DNA of 46,762 nt from Alicyclobacillus contaminans DSM 17975. GTDB taxonomy: Bacteria; Bacillota; Bacilli; Alicyclobacillales; Alicyclobacillaceae. Below the pieces are notes generated by a model that was given only the letters and a program-made list of their open reading frames with translations, made no database searches and was not told the origin of the DNA. Positions 1 through 8,413 of this stretch are shown piece by piece. How positions within the stretch are numbered: position 1 is the stretch's first letter; each line of letters starts with the position of its first letter. The stretch covers positions 1 to 46,762 of the forward strand of contig NZ_AUCA01000030.1 of assembly GCF_000429525.1 (NCBI RefSeq). The letters run 5' to 3'. Both the position numbers and the translations under genes were made by a program.

Positions 1-90
1 AACGCAGCGTGAGACGGTTTTTATCTGAATTGTAAATCTATCATCTCTTTCTTAAAAGCCATCCCATCTGTCTTGACAATGTGGGGTTCA
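1..90 (+). mobile_element. IS3-family element, 3' end (left copy)
   Basis: The first twelve bases are the last three codons (Asn-Ala-Ala) and TGA stop of a transposase reading on the plus strand. The rest is the untranslated 3' tail of the element. Bases 1-95 are a perfect reverse complement of 46419-46513, where the matching transposase reading frame is visible. I place the element end at the CA of position 90, because IS3-family elements end in TG...CA. The next five bases (91-95) are also shared with the other copy. The tail carries an outward-facing TTGACA at 73-78. Confidence 0.85.
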
Positions 91-101
91 ATACGCACAA
101 T
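73..101 (+). promoter_or_regulatory. Candidate hybrid promoter reading out of the IS
   Basis: A perfect -35 hexamer TTGACA (73-78) lies in the IS tail. It is followed after exactly 17 bases by CACAAT (96-101), a 4/6 match to TATAAT that lies in the flanking host DNA. IS3-family ends often carry such an outward -35. Transcription would run into the small membrane protein at 235. This is inferred from sequence only. Confidence 0.4.
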
Positions 102-234
102 TGCTCCTGCACCGCTAGTGTGGTTTTGTGAGCGCGGCGTCATACCCAGGGTCCTGTGGGAAGTTGTTCAAAAGACTGTCACCGTCTGCAGCGTCGGAAA
201 GCGGTATGATGAGAATCACAGCGAGTGCAGAGAA

Positions 235-426
235 ATGGGGAGACAGCTCGTGCGGAGATATCGATTGCAAGCAATTTCCCTCGTCCTCATGTGGATTGGC
301 GGGCTGGAGATTGTGGCAAGCTTTCTGGTCAAGGAATGGTTTCAATTCGAGACACATCTCACCCCGGTGTTTTTCCTGGTCCTGCTGCTGGGCATTGCGC
401 TCTACGTGGTGAGCCGGGTCGTATAA
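235..426 (+). CDS. Small two-helix membrane protein, unknown function
   Basis: A 63-residue frame starting at ATG 235. The frame stays open upstream into the IS end, but the composition before this ATG does not look like protein. Two hydrophobic stretches, about residues 11-28 and 39-62, suggest a hairpin membrane protein with a short charged N-terminus. A TATGAT hexamer sits at 205-210, but no good -35 or Shine-Dalgarno sequence accompanies it. I do not recognise the family. It converges on divIVA, with a hairpin between the two. It could be the remnant of a longer gene cut by the IS. Confidence 0.4.
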   Translation: MGRQLVRRYRLQAISLVLMWIGGLEIVASFLVKEWFQFETHLTPVFFLVLLLGIALYVVSRVV

Positions 427-491
427 CAAAGCCAGCGCCAATATCCGTCGAGCCCGTCGGCACCCGCCGTATATGGCGCCGTAGTGACAAC

Positions 492-517
492 AATGGACCC
501 CGCAGAGAGGGTCCATT
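492..517. terminator. Hairpin between convergent small gene and divIVA
   Basis: A perfect 9-bp stem (AATGGACCC / GGGTCCATT) with an 8-base loop lies between the ends of two converging genes. It is followed by a T-rich stretch on the plus strand; the minus-strand T tract is poor. It probably ends transcription for one or both genes. Confidence 0.5.
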
Positions 518-562
518 GGCAATGTTTCTGTTTCTCCATAGATTCAGTCGACACCCGTTGAA

Positions 563-1093
563 TCACGATTCTCCGGGACGCTGAAAGTCCGCGTGAACCA
601 ATTTGTCAGCCAAGGATTTGTCCGCGGCGAATTCCGCGTCAAATTTATCCCAATCTCCCGATTCCAGCATTTCCAACTGCGCCTGAATCAACGCCCGAAA
701 GCGAGCCCGGAAAATGGCGGCGTGCTTCTGAATTTCCTCAACTTCCATGGCGATTTTTCGAGATTTCGCCAACGCCTCGCTGATGATTCGATCCGCGTTT
801 TTCTCGGCTTCCTTCAGAATCAGCTGGGCTTCCTTCCGCGCATTGGCCTTCACTTCCTCGGCCGTTTCCTGCGCGACGACGATGGACTTCCCAAGGCTCT
901 CCTCAATGTTTGTGAAATGCCGCAATCGCTCGGCGTATTGATCCAGTTTCTCTTCCAAATCCTTGTTTTGACGAATCAGTGCTTCATAATCTTGAATAAT
1001 TCGTTCCAGAAAATCATCGACTTCATCTTCATCATAGCCGCGGAAAGAACGGCTGAATTCCTTGTTATGAATGTCCAGAGGGGATAACGGCAA
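563..1093 (-). CDS. divIVA: DivIVA, cell-pole and septum scaffold
   Basis: A 176-residue coiled-coil protein that binds negatively curved membrane at septa and poles, and in sporulating Bacillales recruits partners for septum placement and chromosome anchoring. The N-terminal lipid-binding domain is clear: PLSPLDIHNKEF and FRGYDEDEVDDFL at about residues 2-29. Long charged heptad-like coils follow to about residue 120. The start is a TTG at 1093, because AGGAGG lies 9 bases upstream and the family consensus begins here; the ATG nearby is out of frame. It is the last gene of the ylm group. ileS, the usual downstream neighbour, is not in the window. Confidence 0.93.
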   Translation of the reverse strand: MPLSPLDIHNKEFSRSFRGYDEDEVDDFLERIIQDYEALIRQNKDLEEKLDQYAERLRHFTNIEESLGKSIVVAQETAEEVKANARKEAQLILKEAEKNADRIISEALAKSRKIAMEVEEIQKHAAIFRARFRALIQAQLEMLESGDWDKFDAEFAADKSLADKLVHADFQRPGES

Positions 1094-1202
1094 CGCATGA
1101 CACCTCCTGATATTCGACGCATCCGCAATAAAATATACAAGCCTCGACAAATTCCTTACAATGGTTTCGACGCGCCTGACCGTTCTCCTGCCCTCGCGTG
1201 GA

Positions 1203-1991
1203 TTATCTTTCCGAAGGAAGGACGCCAATGCGCAGGCGCTCTCTCCCCTTTCGACTCTCCCCGAGATGCTCGTCCACTCGCACGCGCCCGAATCCTCGAA
1301 TGGACAGCATATCGCCCGGTTCTACCACCATATCCGGCTTGTCAACCACCGCGAAGTTCAATTGCACATACCCTTTTTCGACAGCCGCTTGGGCAGCGCT
1401 CCGCGACCAGTGACAGGCTTGTGCCACCACTCCGTCCAACCGCAGAGACGATACGCTGATGACCACATCCTGATATTCCGGCGCGGCCCAGGTCTCAGGT
1501 CCCCGGCGCCGTTCCACCGCGAGCGACTCGCGGCCGGCCTTTGTCCATTCGGTCAGCAGAAATCCGGCCACATCCCGGCACACCACAACGTACGCTCCAC
1601 CGTCCTGAATCACCACGTCGCCGATTTTGCGCCGTTCCAACCCGGTGCCGAGCAATGACCCCAAGGTGGCTCTGTGCGAGAGCGCCGCTCCACTCGCGCA
1701 CCTCGCAAACAGGATCTCCGTTTCAAAATCATCGGGCGTTGGATACCAATTGTCCGGCATCACCAGCCCGCGTTTTCGTTCCGCGTTCGGGATGACGCCA
1801 TGCCACTCCACCCACGCCCCTTCGCGGCGCACGACGGATTCGCACAGATACTGTTCCCGCGGCGTCAGAAAATCCGTGAGACGCCAGCGGTTGTCACTCA
1901 CAACCGTGCCCACCACGTCGAGACACCGGCGAATGAACGGCCGTTCTTCCGGCCGCGTCCAACTCTTGACGAACGCCTCGTTCAAACTCAT
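1203..1991 (-). CDS. ylmH: YlmH, S4-domain RNA-binding protein
   Basis: A 262-residue protein with a C-terminal S4 RNA-binding domain at about residues 180-240 (SLRLDGVVAQACHWSRSAA, then GYVQLNF). It is the YlmH family found next to divIVA across Gram-positives and associated with ribosomes. Its ATG overlaps the stop of yggT in an ATGA, so the two are probably translationally coupled. The 110 bases between its stop and divIVA hold no terminator I can see. Confidence 0.9.
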   Translation of the reverse strand: MSLNEAFVKSWTRPEERPFIRRCLDVVGTVVSDNRWRLTDFLTPREQYLCESVVRREGAWVEWHGVIPNAERKRGLVMPDNWYPTPDDFETEILFARCASGAALSHRATLGSLLGTGLERRKIGDVVIQDGGAYVVVCRDVAGFLLTEWTKAGRESLAVERRRGPETWAAPEYQDVVISVSSLRLDGVVAQACHWSRSAAQAAVEKGYVQLNFAVVDKPDMVVEPGDMLSIRGFGRVRVDEHLGESRKGRERLRIGVLPSER

Positions 1992-2281
1992 CCGCTCAAC
2001 CCTCGCAGAAGCGCGATGAGCACGGTCATCACGCCCTCTTCCACAAAATAATAGACCACAACGGCCACGATGAACGATAGATCGAGGACGACGCCTCCTA
2101 AGGGCAACCCGGGGATGAACCGGCGGAAGACGCGCAGGTACGGATCGGTCAAGCGGGACAGCCACTGCCCGAGTTGGGTGTCGGCCAAATCCGGAACCCA
2201 CGAGATAATGGCTGTCGCAATCAACAGAAACCAGTAAATGCTGAGAATGGCCTGGATGATATTGACCAGCACCACCAACAT
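1988..2281 (-). CDS. ylmG: YggT/YlmG family membrane protein
   Basis: A protein of about 97 residues with two hydrophobic segments separated by the family signature of a short amphipathic stretch (SWVPD..., then LTDPYLRVFRRFIPGLPLGGVVLDLS). YggT proteins are linked genetically to division and osmotic-stress functions. Three in-frame starts exist: GTG 2290, ATG 2287 and ATG 2281. I chose 2281 because AAGGAG is 8 bases upstream of it and only 2 bases upstream of 2287. The upstream yggS stop at 2287 therefore lies beside it. In most Bacillales, sepF would separate the two genes. Confidence 0.88.
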   Translation of the reverse strand: MLVVLVNIIQAILSIYWFLLIATAIISWVPDLADTQLGQWLSRLTDPYLRVFRRFIPGLPLGGVVLDLSFIVAVVVYYFVEEGVMTVLIALLRGLSG

Positions 2282-2286
2282 GTCCA

Positions 2287-3012
2287 TCACTCCTTCTCCG
2301 GCACCTCTCGGTCCACCGTCACCGCCTGCATCAGTCGACGCCCGATGCGAACCATGGTCGCGCCTTCCTCAATGGCCACGCGGAAATCGTCGGACATGCC
2401 CATGGACAACTCCGTCGCAGATTCGGGCAGATGCCCGGCGCGCAGCAGGTCGTCGCGCAGTGCCCGCAATCCGCCGAATACCTCGCGCAGCACGGATTCC
2501 TCCGCAGCATGCGGAGCCATGGTCATCAAGCCGCACAACCGAATGCCTGGCAAATCTCGAACCGCTTCCGCCACGGCGGCCACCGCCGAGGGTGGAAGTC
2601 CAAACTTCTGGGCTTCTCCCGATACGTTCACTTGCAGCAGAATGTTCATCCTCTTTCCGGCCGCCTCCGACAGTCGGCTGATGGCGGTCGCCAGCTCGAC
2701 AGAATCGACGGAGTGGACATAGGAGAACGAACGGACAATGTACTTGACTTTGTTCATCTGCAGATGGCCGATGAAATGCCAGGTCGCGTCCACCGCAGCC
2801 GGATGCTCCAGCAAATCCCGCGCGTGCTGCCAGCGGTTCTCGGCAAAATCATCGAGTCCAACCGACCGAAGCTGCGGCAGGCCGGCCGGCGTGATGGTTT
2901 TTGTCACACCGATGAGACGCACCACATCGGGCGTCCGTCCACTGTGCGCGGCCGCCGCGCCGATTTCGGCACGCAGACTGGACAAGGTCGATGCCAGGTG
3001 TTCCACGTTCAT
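2287..3012 (-). CDS. ylmE: YggS-family PLP-binding protein (PLP homeostasis)
   Basis: A 241-residue single-domain alanine-racemase-fold protein that binds pyridoxal phosphate and helps balance vitamin B6 and amino-acid pools. The Schiff-base lysine is K38 in the IGVTKT motif. The phosphate-binding and family motifs HFIGHLQMNK, LSMGMSDDF and RIG are present in order. The start at ATG 3012 follows a G-rich Shine-Dalgarno. It sits between pgeF (28-base gap) and yggT. Confidence 0.93.
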   Translation of the reverse strand: MNVEHLASTLSSLRAEIGAAAAHSGRTPDVVRLIGVTKTITPAGLPQLRSVGLDDFAENRWQHARDLLEHPAAVDATWHFIGHLQMNKVKYIVRSFSYVHSVDSVELATAISRLSEAAGKRMNILLQVNVSGEAQKFGLPPSAVAAVAEAVRDLPGIRLCGLMTMAPHAAEESVLREVFGGLRALRDDLLRAGHLPESATELSMGMSDDFRVAIEEGATMVRIGRRLMQAVTVDREVPEKE

Positions 3013-3040
3013 CTTCTTCCCCCCTGCCCCACATCTTCCA

Positions 3041-3898
3041 TCAGGCGCGTCCAAGTTCCTGCCCCTTTACCCCATCGCCGCCGGAGAGACACACAATTCC
3101 GAGCTGCCTTCCCGTACGTCCGCGATGAGCCCGATGGGAGAACAGCAAATCCGCCTGGCACGAAGTGCAGGCCCCCGTGTCCTCTATATGATCCGGCAGA
3201 ACGCCGCCGGCGATCAAATCCATGCGAATGCACGCCTGCAAACTGAGGAGAAACTTTCCCGGACGTCCGAATCGCGATACCATGGTGCGCGCGCCGAACT
3301 CCGCGCGAACCATTGTCGCAACCGATTCGTCAACCTCATAGCAACACCGGCGAATGGACGGTCCGAGCGCAACCCGCACGTCCGCCGGACTGCAGTCGAA
3401 CGCCTCCCGCATGCAGCTTAACACTTCCCGGGCGATATGCCCCACCGTCCCTTTCCAACCGGAGTGGGCCGCGGCAACCACACGACGAACCGGATCGAAA
3501 AACAGCATCGGCACGCAATCTGCGGCGAACACGGCCAGTGGCAATTCCGGTTCGGCTGTGACCAGCGCGTCCACGTCGGGAACGGCCGTCTCCACAGCCA
3601 GGGCACCTCGGCCGGCAAACGATGCGTCCACCACGGCAACCCGGTTGCCGTGAACCTGTTCGGGCACCACCCACGTTTCGGGCCCGCAGCCTACCCAGGC
3701 GGCGACGCGGGATCGATTCTGCAGCACAGCATGTGGGCGGTCTCCCACATGCAGGCCCACATTGAGGGTCTCGTACGGAGGTTCACTCACGCCTCCGGCA
3801 CGCAGTGAAAATAGCCCTCGCACATCGTGCCAGGGCCAACGGGTGGAGATAAAGCGAGGGTGATTGGGCGAACCCTGCCAGTTGGCGATCATGTGCAT
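3041..3898 (-). CDS. pgeF: PgeF/YlmD family, laccase-domain purine nucleoside or peptidoglycan editing enzyme
   Basis: A protein of about 285 residues of the YfiH/YlmD family. Members act as Zn-dependent purine nucleoside phosphorylase/adenosine deaminase, and in E. coli as a peptidoglycan editing factor that removes mis-incorporated serine. The metal ligands are visible as H83 (PEQVHGN), C128 (AADCVPMLF) and H145 (AAHSGWKGT), with the family motif GPSIRRCCYEV later. Either ATG 3898 or ATG 3892 could be the start. Its place beside the cell-wall genes fits an editing role, but that is inference. Confidence 0.9.
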   Translation of the reverse strand: MHMIANWQGSPNHPRFISTRWPWHDVRGLFSLRAGGVSEPPYETLNVGLHVGDRPHAVLQNRSRVAAWVGCGPETWVVPEQVHGNRVAVVDASFAGRGALAVETAVPDVDALVTAEPELPLAVFAADCVPMLFFDPVRRVVAAAHSGWKGTVGHIAREVLSCMREAFDCSPADVRVALGPSIRRCCYEVDESVATMVRAEFGARTMVSRFGRPGKFLLSLQACIRMDLIAGGVLPDHIEDTGACTSCQADLLFSHRAHRGRTGRQLGIVCLSGGDGVKGQELGRA

Positions 3899-3961
3899 CC
3901 CGCCCTTACAACAGTCCTTTCGTACAGAGTACAACACGAAGCAGCGGTTTGCACAGTCCGT

Positions 3962-4255
3962 TCAGTATCCGCCCGTTCCCGCCTTGCCGGACTTCGGCGG
4001 CAGGTAGTATCCTTGATCGCGCAGTGGACGCAGGTCCACGAGAATCACATCGGAGCCAATCTTCACAATCTGGTTCCACGGCACCACATAATCCTGTCCG
4101 CCGCCCACCATGCCGAAAAAGCGCGTTTGTCCAGGAATCACAATCGCGTGAATGAGCCCGCTGTCCGTATCAATTTCCAGATCACCGATGGTTCCGAGCC
4201 GCTTCCCGTCGCTGACGTTGACGACGTCTTTCGACTGCAAGTCGGAAATTCGCAT
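3962..4255 (-). CDS. ylmC: YlmC/YmxH PRC-barrel protein
   Basis: A 97-residue protein consisting of one PRC-barrel: MRISDLQSKDVVNV at the N-terminus, then GKRLGTIGDLEID and VPWNQIVKIGSDVI. The family is found next to sigG in spore formers; a role in sporulation is suspected but not defined. The start at ATG 4255 has GGAAGG 11 bases upstream. A short intergenic gap separates it from sigG. Confidence 0.87.
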   Translation of the reverse strand: MRISDLQSKDVVNVSDGKRLGTIGDLEIDTDSGLIHAIVIPGQTRFFGMVGGGQDYVVPWNQIVKIGSDVILVDLRPLRDQGYYLPPKSGKAGTGGY

Positions 4256-4367
4256 GAACCATCCCGCCTTCCGCAAACCACGGTTTTGCGTCCTCAGGCC
4301 ATTCCTGAATCCGCGCCACTACGGAAGTATATGTCCGGTTGCAGCGAATCTTGCAAAGCCGTCCGAT

Positions 4368-5147
4368 TCACGCCTGGATATGCTTTTGCATCCGCTGGAT
4401 GGCCGCCTTTTCCAGCCGGGAGACCTGCGCCTGCGAGATGCCGATTTCCTCCGCCACCTCCATCTGGGTCTTCCCTTCGTAAAAGCGCATCGACAAGATT
4501 TTCTTCTCTCGCTCTGTGAGTTTGTGCATCGCCTCGCGCAGCGCAATCTCCTCGACCCAGGTCTTATCAAGATTCTTGTCGTCACTGATTTGATCCACGA
4601 CGTAGATGGGATCGCCGCCGTCGTTATAGATGGGTTCGAACAGGGATACGGGGTCTTGGATGGCGTCCAGCGCAAACACCACGTCTTCCTTCGGAAGGTT
4701 CAGCGCGTTGGAGATCTCCTGTACGGTGGGTTCACGCAGATGTTCATTGGTCAATTGATCGCGTACCTGCAGCGCTTTGTATGCGATATCGCGGAGTGAA
4801 CGACTCACGCGGATGGAGTTGTTGTCACGCAGGTAACGACGGATCTCACCGATGATCATGGGTACCGCATAGGTGGAGAATCGTACGTTCTGGCCGAGAT
4901 CAAAATTGTCGATGGCTTTCATCAGTCCGATGCAACCAACCTGGAACAGGTCATCCACGTATTCGCCCCGATTGTTGAACCGTTGAATGACCGAGAGGAC
5001 CAGACGCAGGTTGCCGTTGACCAGTTTTTCACGAGCCTCCAGGTGTCCGGACTGCAACTGTTCAAACAGCGTCCGCATTTCGGTGTTCGTCAACACCGGC
5101 AATTGGGACGTGTTAACGCCGCAGATCTCAACTTTGTTCCGCTTCAT
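4368..5147 (-). CDS. sigG: Sigma-G, late forespore sigma factor
   Basis: A 259-residue sigma-70 family protein, full length and collinear with Bacillus sigma-G. It directs late forespore transcription, including small acid-soluble proteins and germination genes. The diagnostic N-terminus MKRNKVEICGVNTSQLPVL is present. Region 2 (NLRLVLSVIQRF, VDDLFQVGCIGLMKAI, RFSTYAVPMIIGEIRRYLRD) and region 4 (GKTQMEVAEEIGISQAQVSRLEK) follow. The start at ATG 5147 follows GGGGGGA. It has its own sigma-F/G-like promoter and is separated from sigE by a terminator. Confidence 0.97.
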   Translation of the reverse strand: MKRNKVEICGVNTSQLPVLTNTEMRTLFEQLQSGHLEAREKLVNGNLRLVLSVIQRFNNRGEYVDDLFQVGCIGLMKAIDNFDLGQNVRFSTYAVPMIIGEIRRYLRDNNSIRVSRSLRDIAYKALQVRDQLTNEHLREPTVQEISNALNLPKEDVVFALDAIQDPVSLFEPIYNDGGDPIYVVDQISDDKNLDKTWVEEIALREAMHKLTEREKKILSMRFYEGKTQMEVAEEIGISQAQVSRLEKAAIQRMQKHIQA

Positions 5148-5225
5148 TCCATTTCCCCCCATGCTGTCTGACCAAGTCGCCCTGCGCTACCAGTGGAGAA
5201 ACATACCGCGAAGGAATTCGTCAAC

Positions 5226-5253
5226 AGTATGTCCGGGGAGGGTAAACTTATGC
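5226..5253 (-). promoter_or_regulatory. Sigma-F/sigma-G type promoter of sigG
   Basis: On the minus strand, GCATA (5249-5253) is followed 14 bases later by GGACATACT (5226-5234), resembling the forespore consensus of a GNATA -35 and a GGNNANANT-type -10. It lies about 80 bases before the sigG ATG and after the sigE terminator, which is where sigG needs an independent forespore promoter. Confidence 0.55.
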
Positions 5254-5304
5254 ATACGCGGAAGAAGCCGGAGTGTATCCCACCAGCTGTCATCAGCCCT
5301 GGAA

Positions 5305-5336
5305 AATCAAAAAACCCGCTGATCCATGCGGGTTTC
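5305..5336 (-). terminator. Intrinsic terminator after sigE
   Basis: On the minus strand, AAACCCGC and GCGGGTTT form an 8-bp stem around an 8-base loop, followed by a run of T (GTTTTTTGATTTT). It lies 20 bases past the sigE stop and separates spoIIGA-sigE from sigG. Confidence 0.8.
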
Positions 5337-5355
5337 GCGGTCGAGTCGACGGTGG

Positions 5356-6072
5356 TCACAACATGCGGTTGAACTCGCGTCGCAGCCGTTTGATAATTCG
5401 TTTTTCCAACCTGGAAATGTAGGATTGGGAAATCCCGAGCAGGTCCGCCACATCCTTCTGCGTCATTTCTTCGCCTCTGCCCAGCCCGAAGCGGAGTTCC
5501 ATGATTTTTCTCTCGCGGTCCGTCAACTTCTGCAGCGCATCGTACAACAACTCTTTGTCCACCTCGTCCTCGAGATTGCGGTAAATGGTGTCTGCTTCGG
5601 TCCCGAGCACGTCCGACAGCAGAAGTTCGTTTCCGTCCCAATCCACGTTCAGCGGTTCATCAAACGACACCTCCGACTTCAGTTTGTTGTTCCGGCGCAG
5701 AAACATCAGAATCTCGTTCTCGATGCAACGACTGGCGTATGTGGCCAGCTTGATCTTCTTGGACGGATCAAACGTATTGACCGCCTTGATCAATCCAATG
5801 GTGCCAATGGACACTAAATCTTCAATGTGAACTCCGGTATTTTCGAATTTTCTCGCGATATATACCACCAGGCGCAAATTCCGCTCAATCAGCAGCGACC
5901 GAACCGATTCATCGCCGCTCGGCAGTCGGCTCAACAGATACTCTTCTTCGTCCCGTGTCAGCGGTGGCGGCAACGCTTCACTGCCGCCGACGTAATAGAC
6001 TTCCTCAGCTCCGCCACCCAGCTTGATGCGAATCCGGATCCACAGCAGTTGCAGTCGTATCCGCAGTTTCAT
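5356..6072 (-). CDS. sigE: Pro-sigma-E, mother-cell sigma factor
   Basis: A 238-residue sigma-70 protein highly similar to Bacillus sigma-E, including [48 protein letters not shown] and [20 protein letters not shown]. The first 25 or so residues ([20 protein letters not shown]) form the basic, membrane-seeking pro-sequence that SpoIIGA removes. I chose ATG 6072 by alignment with the family. The Shine-Dalgarno there is weak and the gene overlaps the end of spoIIGA by 68 bases, so translation probably depends on coupling. An earlier in-frame ATG at 6102 is possible. Confidence 0.95.
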   Translation of the reverse strand: MKLRIRLQLLWIRIRIKLGGGAEEVYYVGGSEALPPPLTRDEEEYLLSRLPSGDESVRSLLIERNLRLVVYIARKFENTGVHIEDLVSIGTIGLIKAVNTFDPSKKIKLATYASRCIENEILMFLRRNNKLKSEVSFDEPLNVDWDGNELLLSDVLGTEADTIYRNLEDEVDKELLYDALQKLTDRERKIMELRFGLGRGEEMTQKDVADLLGISQSYISRLEKRIIKRLRREFNRML

Positions 6073-7027
6073 GTTCAACCGTTTCGGCAACTGTGCCCTC
6101 ATCACGCCTGTCAACTCCCGTTACAACTTCAATGTGCAAAATCGCTTGAAAGCGCCCTTCTCCGGACAGCGGTTGCGGGTGAACCGCCAGCAGACAGGGC
6201 GTAGTCACCCTCTGCAGAGCGCCATTCACCTCAATCTCCAACGCATCTGGACGCACCGCCAACGCCAGCCGCTGCTCACCGCCCGCCCCCCGGTACGGGA
6301 CCAATGCCAGCCGCTCCGCGTGTGGCAAGCTGGCGCAATGCTCCAACGCTCGCACGACATCGTCGGCCTCGGTCAGCGCCTCGGCCAATGCCGGAGGCAA
6401 CAGTTGTCGCATCACCGTCGCGTCCACCAAGCAAACCGGTCGTCGACTCAGCGGGTCCCGCAATTGGTTGCCGGTGTCCACCAGACCTGTGAACTGCACC
6501 TGATGGTTCGCGAACGTGGCGCGTACCGAGCGGAGCGAGGTGGTGGTCTGCAATACCCGGTCGGCACGCCGTAGCGTGAAGCGCAGCAACCCGTATCCGG
6601 TTGGCAACGCAACCAGCAGCGCCAGCCCCTCCAGACTCGTGGAATACTCCAAATGACGGCTCGCGGACCAAGATCCGGCGGCGACCGACGTCCCTGGCAC
6701 CGCGAAGTGAAGGGCGATGGCCGCCCCAGCGAAGACAAACGCCACCAGATAATACGTCACGCATGCCCGTATCAACTGCAGCCAATTTCGAGCCGGAATG
6801 GCGACAGCCACCATGATGAGCTCCGCCACCGCCTTGCCCGGCCATGTGGTGAGGGTGGAAAGTGAAGGCACAAACAAGAGCAGTGCATAACAGGCCCCAA
6901 ACACGCCGCCGCTGCAAATCCGCCACCAACGAACCGGTGCTTTCAGCACCCAACAAGACGTCAACAAAATCACCGCATCCATGATGGCATTGACGAGCCA
7001 AACCACGTCCGCGTAGACGACCGGCAT
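6005..7027 (-). CDS. spoIIGA: SpoIIGA, pro-sigma-E processing aspartic protease
   Basis: A 340-residue protein with five or so N-terminal membrane segments (about residues 5-155) and a cytoplasmic C-terminal protease half. The catalytic aspartate is D184 in [14 protein letters not shown]. SpoIIGA cleaves the pro-sequence of sigma-E at the septum after a signal from the forespore. The start at ATG 7027 follows GAGAGG. It is directly upstream of, and overlaps, its substrate gene sigE. Sequence outside the DTGN region is divergent, which is normal for this family. Confidence 0.93.
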   Translation of the reverse strand: MPVVYADVVWLVNAIMDAVILLTSCWVLKAPVRWWRICSGGVFGACYALLLFVPSLSTLTTWPGKAVAELIMVAVAIPARNWLQLIRACVTYYLVAFVFAGAAIALHFAVPGTSVAAGSWSASRHLEYSTSLEGLALLVALPTGYGLLRFTLRRADRVLQTTTSLRSVRATFANHQVQFTGLVDTGNQLRDPLSRRPVCLVDATVMRQLLPPALAEALTEADDVVRALEHCASLPHAERLALVPYRGAGGEQRLALAVRPDALEIEVNGALQRVTTPCLLAVHPQPLSGEGRFQAILHIEVVTGVDRRDEGTVAETVEHETADTTATAVDPDSHQAGWRS

Positions 7028-7055
7028 GGCACCACCTCTCAGCGGTGTTTGCCAC

Positions 7056-7089
7056 AGTATAGTACATCTCTATTACAAACCCTGTCGGA
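7056..7089 (-). promoter_or_regulatory. Candidate Spo0A-activated sigma-A promoter of spoIIGA
   Basis: On the minus strand a good -10, TATACT (7056-7061), lies 21 bases from a -35-like CCGACA (7083-7088). No -35 fits the normal 17-base spacing. The plus strand over that -35 reads TGTCGGA, one base off the Spo0A box TGTCGAA. The Bacillus spoIIG promoter has the same unusual layout: an over-long spacer with a 0A box at -35. The -10 is 29 bases before the ATG. Confidence 0.5.
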
Positions 7090-7185
7090 TCTTGCCTGCG
7101 AATCCATAGAGTTTTTGTTGAATCGCGTTTCATTTTTGCGCTGGGCCTGCTCCGTCTCAGAATGTGCTCGAAGATCCTCGGCAAA

Positions 7186-7213
7186 CAAAAAAAGAGGGGG
7201 ATCCCCCCTCTTC
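7186..7213 (-). terminator. Intrinsic terminator after ftsZ
   Basis: On the minus strand, AAGAGGGGG and CCCCCTCTT form a 9-bp GC-rich stem with a 3-4 base loop, followed by TTTTTTTG. It lies about 50 bases beyond the ftsZ stop and ends the dcw transcript before the spoIIGA promoter. Confidence 0.88.
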
Positions 7214-7264
7214 CTTACAGTCTGTCCACGCCGTCCTCCATTCGTGCAAATGGAGGATGTACAC

Positions 7265-8368
7265 TCATTTATCCCGTCCAAACCTGTCTCTCCCACGCCG
7301 CATGAACGCCGGAATATCCCAGCTGTTTCCCGCCGCGCCGCTGATGAGCGGCACCTCGTCGGTTACGGGGCTCGGTTTGACTCGCGCCGGAGACGGCTGA
7401 TCCGTCTGCTTGGGCTGGGCCTCAAAGCCTGTCGCGATGACCGTAACCACAATCTCGTCTCCCAATTCCGGATTGATATGCGCGCCGAAGATCATGTTCA
7501 CTTCGGGATCCGCAGCCATCGAAACGATGTCCGCCGCCTCGTTGACCTCCCACAAGCTCAGGTTAGCACCGCCGGCGATGTGCATCAGGACGCCCATGGC
7601 GCCGTCGATGGAGGTCTCCAGAAGAGGGCTGTTGATGGCGTTTTTCGCCGCCTCGGTCGCCCGGTTCTCCCCGCTGGCAACCCCAATGCCCATCAGCGCC
7701 GAGCCGCGCTCCGCCATGATGGCCTTGACGTCGGCAAAGTCTACGTTGATGAGTCCTGGCACCGCAATCAGGTCCGAAATCCCCGACACACCCTGGCGAA
7801 GCACGTTGTCCGCCTCGCGGAATGCCTCCAGCATCGGCGTGTTCCGATCCACAATTTCCAACAGCCGATCATTCGGGATGACAATCAACGTGTCCACCTT
7901 TTCACGGAGGTTGTTGACGCCGACCTCCGCTTGCGCCATGCGCCGCTTCTGCTCAAAGCGGAACGGCTTGGTCACAACACCGACCGTCAGCGCGCCCAGT
8001 TCCTTGGAAATCTCCGCAATCACCGGTGCAGCACCGGTGCCCGTGCCACCGCCCATGCCTGCGGTCACAAACACCATGTCCGCGCCCTGCAGCGCATTGA
8101 CCAGCACTTCCCGGCTCTCCTCGGCTGCTTTCTTCCCGATTTCCGGATTGGCCCCGGCGCCAAGCCCCCGCGTCAACTTTTCGCCAATCTGGAGTTTGGT
8201 CGGAGCTTTCGACAACTGCAACGCCTGCGCATCCGTGTTGACAACGATGAATTCGACACCTTCAATCCCGGACTCTATCATTCGGTTCACCGCATTGCAG
8301 CCACCACCGCCAACGCCGATGACCTTGATTCTTGCCAACGGTTCGTAGTCCACGTCAAATTCCAGCAT
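7265..8368 (-). CDS. ftsZ: FtsZ, tubulin-like Z-ring GTPase
   Basis: A 367-residue protein, full length for the family. It polymerises at midcell and recruits the division machinery. The tubulin signature GGGTGTG is at residues 106-112. The N-terminal nucleotide-binding [10 protein letters not shown] and the T7 loop [11 protein letters not shown] are intact. The C-terminal peptide WDIPAFMRR, which binds FtsA and other membrane tethers, is present. The start at ATG 8368 has GGAGGAG just upstream. It lies 45 bases downstream of ftsA and is followed by a terminator. Confidence 0.98.
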   Translation of the reverse strand: MLEFDVDYEPLARIKVIGVGGGGCNAVNRMIESGIEGVEFIVVNTDAQALQLSKAPTKLQIGEKLTRGLGAGANPEIGKKAAEESREVLVNALQGADMVFVTAGMGGGTGTGAAPVIAEISKELGALTVGVVTKPFRFEQKRRMAQAEVGVNNLREKVDTLIVIPNDRLLEIVDRNTPMLEAFREADNVLRQGVSGISDLIAVPGLINVDFADVKAIMAERGSALMGIGVASGENRATEAAKNAINSPLLETSIDGAMGVLMHIAGGANLSLWEVNEAADIVSMAADPEVNMIFGAHINPELGDEIVVTVIATGFEAQPKQTDQPSPARVKPSPVTDEVPLISGAAGNSWDIPAFMRRGRDRFGRDK

Positions 8369-8413
8369 ACTGCTCCTCCTCATGGTTATCCGTTCCGCGG
8401 CCTCCGCGAACGC

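Noticed and set aside
427-562. A T-box or other riboswitch for ileS near divIVA
   Set aside because: No ileS is present and I see no T-box motif; the only structure is the hairpin at 492-517.
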